Of a stretch of DNA of 64,000 nt, positions 18,753 through 25,070 are shown piece after piece. Origin of the DNA: Halodesulfovibrio sp. (lineage in GTDB: Bacteria; Desulfobacterota; Desulfovibrionia; Desulfovibrionales; Desulfovibrionaceae); the NCBI RefSeq assembly GCF_025210605.1, contig NZ_JAOARI010000017.1:1-64000 (forward strand). Reading direction: 5' to 3'. The notes under the pieces were generated by a model, which saw nothing but the letters and a program-made list of their open reading frames with translations, was not told where the DNA came from and made no database searches. Each line of letters begins with the position of its first letter. Positions within the stretch are counted from its first letter, which is position 1. Made by a program: the position numbers and the translations under genes.

Positions 18753-19179
18753 CCCCCCTTCAAGCAATACTCAAGCACTTCGTGAAAGTAACAATTCAAT
18801 GAAAGTGCCTTTATTATGAAACAGCAAAAATGCTATAATTTTAGAATGTAACAACGCAAGGCTAACTATGTTCTAACTTGTCACGAAAATCAATATTATT
18901 AGTTAAAAACCATATCTTTGCATAAAAAAAACGACATGTTATCAACTATAAAATAGATTTCCCACATCGAAATATTTCACTATGGCGCACTGCCATTTTG
19001 TATATTTGTAAAGAACAAAAATATTCATACAACATAGCACTACATAATGTATTTTTATTTTTTACTTATACACTGCTGTATTTTACTTTGTATTTTTTTG
19101 TACTATTCACGTTATATTCAAGATCAAAAAAAACACATAAATATATTTTTTCTCTGTAATAAAAACTCGTTATTCTTCG
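18753..19179. other. 427-bp AT-rich intergenic region upstream of the kinase operon
   Basis: Very AT-rich. It holds the promoter region of the kinase operon on the minus strand and the downstream region of the TunR-like gene. The only distinctive motif seen is GTCACGAAAAT at 18880-18890, the exact inverse of ATTTTCGTGAC in front of the TunR-like gene (20261-20271). No clear terminator or ORF was found. Confidence 0.5.
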
Positions 19180-20229
19180 CTATATCGAATTAAGCACTAC
19201 TGATAGCTCATTAAATGACACTTCAACAAGCGTACCTGTTGTAATTTGCATTAAATCAACATTATTTTTAGCAATAAGTGCACAAATACCGCTACCATCT
19301 TCTAAGTGACCGGTAACTTCTGCGAGCACCTGCGTTGATGCAACACGTTCAACACTACATGTAAAACTATTTCTTTTATGAGCACTGTTATGATTATTTA
19401 CATTATGCAGAGTTATATACGGAGCTTTCACCGTTGCAACAACAGGCTTTCCGATACTCAGGCGTAAAGTACGCAAACTTTCTTCAGTTATTACTGAAAA
19501 GATAGACAAATTGGACTCAGTCACAACCTCTACCTCAGCCATTACGCCATCCACAATTACATGCGCTACATGTCCAACAAAAGAGTTACGTGCACTCGTC
19601 CGCTGCTGTACTTCTTTATGCGCTTTGCGAACAATGGAAGTAACATCATCATTGGTATATTTTCTCAGCCCTGTCATTACATCCTGTGACAAATGTCCAA
19701 GCACATTGCTCACCACTAGTAACGGCACGCCACCGCGCATCATTTCTAACGCACGGCTGTAGCGAAGAACCCTCGGCGTTGCCAATTCTTTAGGTAATCC
19801 ACAGTCCATCGCGCGTGCATAAAATGTTCTACGAACATATCCGGGGTCGATGTGGAAAAAGTTCCCGCGAAGCCCGCAGCCCATTGAACTTTCCAATATT
19901 TCTTGCAGTGCATTACTTACATGTTTTTCCAAAGGCACATCGCGCAATGTCTCATCATGACCCACCGTGACGATCTTTCGCGTGAAGTCGAACGCCGTGC
20001 GGTCATCCAGATTCAACACTTCTCCAAGACGCGCCCCGCTGTAACGCAAGAGTAAAAAAAGTGCCCGCATCCGCTGGCGTGATAAAATATTTTTTTGCTT
20101 ATCTGTTGCAGCACACCACGAATCGAAGGAATGCAAAAACATTTTGAGTTGCTGCGGTTCAAGGTAACGCAATGATTCTGCTACGGTAAAAATAGAATGC
20201 GGCGAAAGACTTCCAGCATGTTTTGGCAT
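19180..20229 (-). CDS. tunR: TunR-like molybdate/tungstate-responsive regulator (integrase-like domain plus Mop/TOBE domains)
   Basis: 349 residues from ATG at 20229, preceded by GGAG at 6-base spacing. The N-terminal 200 residues have the tyrosine-recombinase fold: arginine in YSGARLGEVL, RVLRYSRALE in place of the HxxR box (His replaced), LGHLSQD, and a Tyr in GLRKYTND. The box-II lysine loop also looks altered, so strand transfer is doubtful. The C-terminal 130 residues hold two Mop/TOBE-like repeats (SVITEESLRTLRLSIGKPVV and a second ending TTGTLVEVSFNEL), which bind molybdate or tungstate. This architecture is that of TunR, described as a tungstate-responsive repressor family in Desulfovibrio. 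It is divergent from modABC. A dyad sits just upstream of its start. Confidence 0.85.
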   Translation of the reverse strand: MPKHAGSLSPHSIFTVAESLRYLEPQQLKMFLHSFDSWCAATDKQKNILSRQRMRALFLLLRYSGARLGEVLNLDDRTAFDFTRKIVTVGHDETLRDVPLEKHVSNALQEILESSMGCGLRGNFFHIDPGYVRRTFYARAMDCGLPKELATPRVLRYSRALEMMRGGVPLLVVSNVLGHLSQDVMTGLRKYTNDDVTSIVRKAHKEVQQRTSARNSFVGHVAHVIVDGVMAEVEVVTESNLSIFSVITEESLRTLRLSIGKPVVATVKAPYITLHNVNNHNSAHKRNSFTCSVERVASTQVLAEVTGHLEDGSGICALIAKNNVDLMQITTGTLVEVSFNELSVVLNSI

Positions 20230-20245
20230 GAAAACTCCATAGCAA

Positions 20246-20271
20246 GTCACGATTTTATATATTTTCGTGAC
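20246..20271. promoter_or_regulatory. Operator-like dyad in front of the TunR-like gene
   Basis: GTCACGA (20246-20252) and TCGTGAC (20265-20271) form a perfect 7-bp inverted repeat around a 12-bp AT-only centre, 17 bp upstream of the chosen start codon. Position suggests autoregulation by the TunR-like protein, or control shared with the divergent modABC promoter. Binding has not been shown. Confidence 0.55.
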
Positions 20272-20524
20272 CAACTTGTTCTAAAAAAACAATATTCTTA
20301 AAAGCGTAGAGAACTTACGAAGGCTGTAGTTACCGAGTCGATCTGGCAAATAAAAGTAGCTCTGTGCAGTGCCAAAGGAAATTTCCGAAAAAAGCAGGTC
20401 AGGCTTAGCTGAAATCCCGCTGTATTTCGAATATCCGCGTACTACGCACAGTTTGTCATTAATCAACAATCAATTTCTGTAAATTTAATTAGTATGTTAT
20501 CGCCCCAACATTTGGAGACTTTAC

Positions 20525-21259
20525 ATGAAACGATTACTCATTTTGCTCATTGTTCTTTGTAGCTTTGTCCCTGCTCAGGCTCAGGATGCCGATCTCGTGA
20601 TCGCTCAGGCAGCTAACTTTATGCCCGCCATGCAAGAGATTATTCCTGCTTTTGAAAAAGATTCTGGGCTGAAAGTACAAGTAACCTACACTTCAACAGG
20701 AAAGTTGTACGGACAAATCATTAATGGCGCTCCATTCGATATTTTTCTAGCAGCCGACACGCTACGCCCTGAAAGACTATACGCTGAAAAAATTGCTGAA
20801 AAACCATTTGTATATGCAAAAGGGCGAGTTGTCCTCTGGACTCGCAATGAGCATTTCTGCAAAAAGCCATGGAAAGAAATTGTGACAAACCACACTGTCT
20901 CCCATGTTGCGCTAGCCAATCCAGAGACAGCATCATACGGCACAGTAACAAAAGAAATGTTAAAAAAAGAACAACTGTGGACAGCAATGCAGCCAAAACT
21001 TGCTATTGGTCAAACCATTTCGCAAGTATTCCAATATGCAGCCACAGGCGCAGCCGATGTCGGATTCTGTGCATACTCATACATGTTTACCCCACAAGCA
21101 AAAGAAGGCTGCTACGTCCCTGTAAACGAAGCAGCCCCTGTCATCCAAAAAGCATGTATTATCAGTGGTACCGAGCACTTAGAAGCAGCCGAAACTTTTG
21201 TACTCTATCTTAGTTCACCAACAGTCACCGCCATCAAACATAAATATGGGTACGAATAA
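20525..21259 (+). CDS. modA: Molybdate ABC transporter, periplasmic binding protein
   Basis: 244 residues. A signal peptide (MKRLLILLIVLCSFVPAQAQ) precedes the mature ModA fold. Diagnostic segments are YTSTGKLYGQIINGAPFDIF and LAADTLRPERLY; TTTGGAGACTT before the ATG is a good ribosome-binding site. It binds molybdate, and possibly tungstate, in the periplasm and passes it to ModBC. It heads modABC and is divergent from the TunR-like gene, which likely controls it. Confidence 0.93.
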   Translation: MKRLLILLIVLCSFVPAQAQDADLVIAQAANFMPAMQEIIPAFEKDSGLKVQVTYTSTGKLYGQIINGAPFDIFLAADTLRPERLYAEKIAEKPFVYAKGRVVLWTRNEHFCKKPWKEIVTNHTVSHVALANPETASYGTVTKEMLKKEQLWTAMQPKLAIGQTISQVFQYAATGAADVGFCAYSYMFTPQAKEGCYVPVNEAAPVIQKACIISGTEHLEAAETFVLYLSSPTVTAIKHKYGYE

Positions 21260-21261
21260 GC

Positions 21262-21921
21262 ATGACGCTCACTCCACTCCTGCTTTCTGCAAAGCTGGCG
21301 TTCTGCACAATGCTGCTTATTCCCTTTTTAGCATTTCCCCCTGCTTATTTTTTAGCTTTCAGCAAATGCAGAGGAAAAAGCATGCTTGATGCACTGGTCA
21401 CACTGCCAATGGTTATTCCTCCAACAGTACTTGGATTCGGTCTGCTGGTGGCAATGTCACCTTCAGGTACTGTCGGGTCAATATGGCATACCATTACTGG
21501 CAGCAGACTTATCTTCAGCTTCGCAGGAATTCTATTTGCTTCCCTTGTTTTTAATTTGCCTTTTGCTGTCCAGCCATTACGAGCGTCTTTTGAAAAGCTG
21601 GATAAACGATTATTAGAAAGCGCAGCTGTATTGGGACTATCCCCGTTTCAAACATTCTATCGTGTGATTATTCCAAACTGTATAGGCGGGATTGTAGCAA
21701 GCTCCATTCTGGTGTTTGCACACAGTCTCGGAGAATTTGGTGTCATTCTTATGGTTGGAGGAAGCATTCCGGGGCGTACTCAAGTCGCTTCAATTGCAAT
21801 ATTTGAAGCTGTAGAAGCTATGCGCTTTGATGATGCTCTCTTCATGTCTGCAACGCTGATTCCCGTCTGCTTTGTATTTCTTTTAATTATCAATGCAGTT
21901 AACCGGAGACAGCAATCATGA
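21262..21921 (+). CDS. modB: Molybdate ABC transporter, permease
   Basis: 219 residues with about five membrane segments. Typical ModB features are LPMVIPPTVLGFGLL near residue 50 and the EAA-type coupling loop ESAAVLGLSPFQTFYRVIIP near 115, followed by FAHSLGEFGVILMVGG. It begins 2 bp after modA and overlaps modC by the ATGA arrangement. Confidence 0.95.
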   Translation: MTLTPLLLSAKLAFCTMLLIPFLAFPPAYFLAFSKCRGKSMLDALVTLPMVIPPTVLGFGLLVAMSPSGTVGSIWHTITGSRLIFSFAGILFASLVFNLPFAVQPLRASFEKLDKRLLESAAVLGLSPFQTFYRVIIPNCIGGIVASSILVFAHSLGEFGVILMVGGSIPGRTQVASIAIFEAVEAMRFDDALFMSATLIPVCFVFLLIINAVNRRQQS

Positions 21922-22679
21922 CGCTTTCATTTTCGATTTCAAAGCAACTGGAAAATTTAACTGTCAACGTTGATGCAGTCTGTGATACGGGAACTCTTAC
22001 AGCCATCGTAGGGCCTTCAGGTTCGGGAAAAACCACACTAATTCGCATGCTGGCAGGGTTAGAGACACCAGACAGTGGAACTATACAATGTGACAATACA
22101 GTCTGGTATTCCCCCAAAGACAACATTACGGTTCGCCCCCAGCATCGGCACGTTGGAATGGTGTTTCAGGATTATACGCTGTTTCCGCATCTTACTGTCG
22201 AAAAAAATATTCGGTTTGCCGCAGTACATCCTGACAAGGTTCCCGACCTGCTCCGCAATTTTGGCATTGACCATATCCGGCACAAAAAACCGTGCTGTAT
22301 TTCCGGTGGAGAACGGCAGCGCGCTGCATTTTGTCAGGCATTAGCACGGGAACCCGTTGCGCTGTTACTAGATGAACCCTTTTCCGCTCTGGATGTAACG
22401 ACAAGACGTAAGCTGCAAGAATTGCTATTAGCCATAAAAAAAGAGCTTCAAATTCCTATCATTCACGTAACACATGATTTGGAAGAAGCTGCACTGCTTG
22501 GTGATACGATTATTGCTATGGAACACGGGCAACTTTCGCCGGACTGGCTCACAAATCAGCTTATGGCAGCTAAAAAAGTTTCCGAAACAACTCTTCAAAA
22601 AACATGTACTCAAGTCCCACACACCTCTTTATCACAACCAGCAACCATACATGGAAAAGAAAATGCAGGCATTAGATAG
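21918..22679 (+). CDS. modC: Molybdate ABC transporter, ATP-binding protein without a TOBE domain
   Basis: 253 residues. Walker A GPSGSGKTT near residue 33, signature ISGGERQRAAFCQALA near 130, Walker B LLLDEPFSALD near 152, and H-loop HVTHDLEEA. E. coli ModC is about 350 residues and carries a C-terminal molybdate-binding TOBE domain; here the protein ends shortly after the nucleotide-binding domain. Feedback by intracellular molybdate therefore cannot act through this subunit in the E. coli way. It overlaps modB and the following DUF364-type gene. Confidence 0.93.
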   Translation: MTLSFSISKQLENLTVNVDAVCDTGTLTAIVGPSGSGKTTLIRMLAGLETPDSGTIQCDNTVWYSPKDNITVRPQHRHVGMVFQDYTLFPHLTVEKNIRFAAVHPDKVPDLLRNFGIDHIRHKKPCCISGGERQRAAFCQALAREPVALLLDEPFSALDVTTRRKLQELLLAIKKELQIPIIHVTHDLEEAALLGDTIIAMEHGQLSPDWLTNQLMAAKKVSETTLQKTCTQVPHTSLSQPATIHGKENAGIR

Positions 22680-23385
22680 CGTTCACGCAAAAGCACTTTC
22701 CTGCTGGAAAGCCGACAATCTTCTACAAGAAAAAATTGTTGTTTCCGCCAAGCCTCTCACCGCTGAAGAAGCTATCGGCAAACCGGATGACATGGACTAC
22801 CCCATCCAACAAGGTAAAGAACACCTCATAGAAGCAGTATTCAACGGGCATAAAGGACAAGCCTTTACTGCAAGTCGCGGCACATTCTCCGGTACGTTGG
22901 AGGAGATTGCCGCACTTCCGCTATCAGATGATTTTAACCGCGCTGTATTTGTCGCAACGCTCAATGCAGTCAGCTGCGCGCAGCATACTGCGACAAACAC
23001 AATTCATTGCAAAGACAATGCACCTAAAGAATGTGCTCAAAAATTAAGCGAGTACATCAAAAACAAATATGATGAATGCAAAATCACTATCATCGGCTTT
23101 CAACCAGCCATGGCAGAAGCACTTCACACGGTGTTTCAAGTACGCCTTGTCGATCTCGACCCGCAAAACATCGGGCTGGTAAAACGCGGTGTTCTTGTTG
23201 AAGGTCAAGAAAAAACAGGCGATGCCATTGCATGGGCAGACGTACTGCTTGTAACCGGCACAACCCTTGCCAACAATTCGATTGATCTGTTTCTCACTGA
23301 CAAACCGGTCATCTTTTACGGAACCACCATTGCAGGTGCAGCAGCCTATATGAACTGGGAACGATTTTGTCCTATGAGCGATTAG
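22663..23385 (+). CDS. DUF364-type putative heavy-metal-chelation protein
   Basis: 240 residues from ATG at 22663, chosen because GGAAAAG lies upstream; ATG at 22651 is possible. The N-terminal part resembles the DUF4213 enolase-like domain (FTASRGTFSGTLEEIAALP) and the C-terminal half a Rossmann-like DUF364 domain with IIGFQPAMAEAL, RLVDLDPQNIG and LLVTGTTLANNSIDLFL. The gene overlaps the end of modC, so it is part of the mod operon. A role in handling molybdate, tungstate or a related metal inside the cell is inferred from that position. It converges with the ModE-like gene, their stops 3 bp apart. Confidence 0.75.
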   Translation: MQALDSVHAKALSCWKADNLLQEKIVVSAKPLTAEEAIGKPDDMDYPIQQGKEHLIEAVFNGHKGQAFTASRGTFSGTLEEIAALPLSDDFNRAVFVATLNAVSCAQHTATNTIHCKDNAPKECAQKLSEYIKNKYDECKITIIGFQPAMAEALHTVFQVRLVDLDPQNIGLVKRGVLVEGQEKTGDAIAWADVLLVTGTTLANNSIDLFLTDKPVIFYGTTIAGAAAYMNWERFCPMSD

Positions 23386-23388
23386 CTG

Positions 23389-23730
23389 CTACCGCACCCA
23401 TCCAAAATGCTTTGTAAGAACACCAGCTGCGGCAGAATCCATTTCTTTTTCTGCCTCTCTGAATGAATGGACAAACCGCCTTCCAGTTTCTGTAAGGCGG
23501 TATCCTTTTTTGTTGCCGCCAACTTTTGTAACAAGTGATTCTCCAATACACTCCTCAAGTTTTTTCAAGCGCCCCCACGCTCTTCTGTATGACATTCCAA
23601 GCTCTTTAGACGCTCCTGAAAGAGAACCCAGTGCATCAATTTGTTCAAGCAATACAGCTCCGCCGGAACCGAACAACAGATTTCCGTCTTCTTCCAGCCA
23701 AAACTTATATCTGACACTCTTTTTCGGCAT
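23389..23730 (-). CDS. ModE-like winged-helix regulator lacking the molybdate-binding domain
   Basis: 113 residues, matching only the N-terminal LysR-type helix-turn-helix domain of ModE: GSGGAVLLEQIDALGSLSGA, then SYRRAWGRLKKLEE and a wing with NKKGYRLTETGRRFV. ModE of E. coli has about 260 residues with two C-terminal Mop domains, absent here. It could respond to molybdate indirectly or simply bind DNA. It is transcribed against the modABC-DUF364 operon and divergently from the molybdopterin-binding gene at 23921, either of which it might control. Confidence 0.85.
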   Translation of the reverse strand: MPKKSVRYKFWLEEDGNLLFGSGGAVLLEQIDALGSLSGASKELGMSYRRAWGRLKKLEECIGESLVTKVGGNKKGYRLTETGRRFVHSFREAEKEMDSAAAGVLTKHFGWVR

Positions 23731-23920
23731 ATTTCATCTCGCTTTATAGAGTATAATTTACCCGCTTGTGATTTTTTTCTTAAGCAATCCAATACCTACA
23801 CTGATTTTTTCGTAAAAAAACGTTTGACTTATTATGCCTCACTGGACATATAAAAAGCACCCAGTAATCGCCTACTAACTACTTTTTTTCATCAACCTGA
23901 ATCGCAAAAAAGAGATTACA

Positions 23921-24937
23921 ATGCAGGCAGTTCCAGTTCAAAATTCAATCGGTATGGTTCTCTGTCACGACATCACCCGCATCGTTCCGGGCGAAAGCAA
24001 AGGTCCTGCTTTTAAAAAAGGGCACATCGTAACGGAAGAAGATATTCCTACTCTTCTCGATATCGGTAAAGAACATCTTTATGTTCTGGATCTCTCCGAA
24101 AATCAAATCCACGAAAACGAAGCGGCTTTTCGCATAGCAAAAGCTGTTTCCGGTCCCGGTATCACACTCAGTGATGTTTCCGAAGGACGCGTCAACCTTA
24201 TCGCTGATAAGGGTTTGCTCACTATTGATGTCGAGAAAGTTAACGAAATTAATGCCATTGAAGAGATTGTTCTGTCTACCATGCATACCGGACTGCACGT
24301 CCTTTCTGAAAGACCGGTTGCCGGTACCCGCATTGTTCCTCTGGTTACGGATAGGGCAAAAGTTGAAGAAGTAGAAGCTGTTTGCGCCAACAGCGGTCCT
24401 GTTATTCAGGTGAAACCGTTTAAACACCATAAAGTAGGTGTGGTTACTACGGGTAGCGAAGTCTACAACGGAAGAATTACAGATAAGTTCGGGCCTGTAA
24501 TCCGCAAAAAATTTCATGCACTGGGTTCCAACGTCGTGGAACAAGTTTTTGTTCCAGACGACCAGCAGATGACAACTGACGCAATCAACACGTTCCTTGA
24601 TTCCGGTGTTGATTTTGTTGTTGTTACAGGTGGCATGTCTGTCGATCCAGACGACAGAACGCCAGCCAGCATCCGCGACACAGGAGCAGACGTAGTCACC
24701 TACGGCTCTCCGACCTTCCCCGGTGCCATGTTTATGCTCGCCTACAAGGATAATCGACCTATCATCGGGCTTCCCGGCTGCGTTATGTATTACCGCGCCA
24801 GTATCTTCGATCTTATCGTACCACGCATTCTCGCAGGCGAAACCATTACTCGAAAAGATATTACAGATTTAGGACACGGCGGCTTCTGTGCTGGCTGCGA
24901 AACTTGCCATTTCCCACTGTGTTCCTTTGGTAAGTAG
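23921..24937 (+). CDS. Molybdopterin-binding protein (MoeA/MogA-like)
   Basis: 338 residues. The central and C-terminal part has the MoCF/MogA-type molybdopterin-binding fold: KVGVVTTGSEVYNGRI near residue 170, FVVVTGGMSVDPDDRTP near 230 and IIGLPGCVMYY near 285. It is shorter than MoeA (about 400) and ends in a cysteine-rich tail (FCAGCETCHFPLCSFGK) with four Cys that could bind a metal. It likely takes part in molybdenum cofactor insertion or sensing. It lies directly upstream of the aldehyde oxidoreductase gene, separated by a structured leader, which supports a role in supplying cofactor to that enzyme. Confidence 0.85.
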   Translation: MQAVPVQNSIGMVLCHDITRIVPGESKGPAFKKGHIVTEEDIPTLLDIGKEHLYVLDLSENQIHENEAAFRIAKAVSGPGITLSDVSEGRVNLIADKGLLTIDVEKVNEINAIEEIVLSTMHTGLHVLSERPVAGTRIVPLVTDRAKVEEVEAVCANSGPVIQVKPFKHHKVGVVTTGSEVYNGRITDKFGPVIRKKFHALGSNVVEQVFVPDDQQMTTDAINTFLDSGVDFVVVTGGMSVDPDDRTPASIRDTGADVVTYGSPTFPGAMFMLAYKDNRPIIGLPGCVMYYRASIFDLIVPRILAGETITRKDITDLGHGGFCAGCETCHFPLCSFGK

Positions 24938-24952
24938 CCATACTACTTGGCT

Positions 24953-24969
24953 GGTTCTGCTGTAGAACC
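24953..24969 (+). promoter_or_regulatory. Small hairpin after the molybdopterin-binding gene
   Basis: GGTTCT (24953-24958) pairs with AGAACC (24964-24969) around a 5-base loop. No T-run follows, so this is not a standard terminator; it might be a processing or pause site. Confidence 0.35.
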
Positions 24970-24995
24970 TCCTGCTTAATAACCTATATGTGATT

Positions 24996-25056
24996 GGTAC
25001 CTTTTTACTGTATCGGCGACGTAACTGCCTGTGGATACAATTTGACGCAAGGTACC
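24996..25056 (+). promoter_or_regulatory. Nested stem-loop leader upstream of mop
   Basis: GGTACCTT (24996-25003) pairs perfectly with AAGGTACC (25049-25056). Inside it, TGTATC (25009-25014) pairs with GATACA (25034-25039), and GGC (25015-25017) with GCC (25027-25029). The outer stem ends five bases before the GAGAGGAG ribosome-binding site of mop. The arrangement suggests an RNA element in the 5' leader. I could not match it to the molybdenum-cofactor riboswitch consensus by eye. Confidence 0.5.
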
Positions 25057-25070
25057 CGAGAGGAGTTTCC

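Noticed and set aside
19180..20229. Reading the TunR-like gene as a phage integrase marking a prophage or integron
   Set aside because: Catalytic boxes are altered, metal-binding Mop/TOBE repeats are fused on, and no phage genes or attachment repeats flank it.
20281..20469. 62-codon minus-strand frame between the TunR-like gene and modA
   Set aside because: No recognisable domain or start signal, and it fills the shared promoter region.
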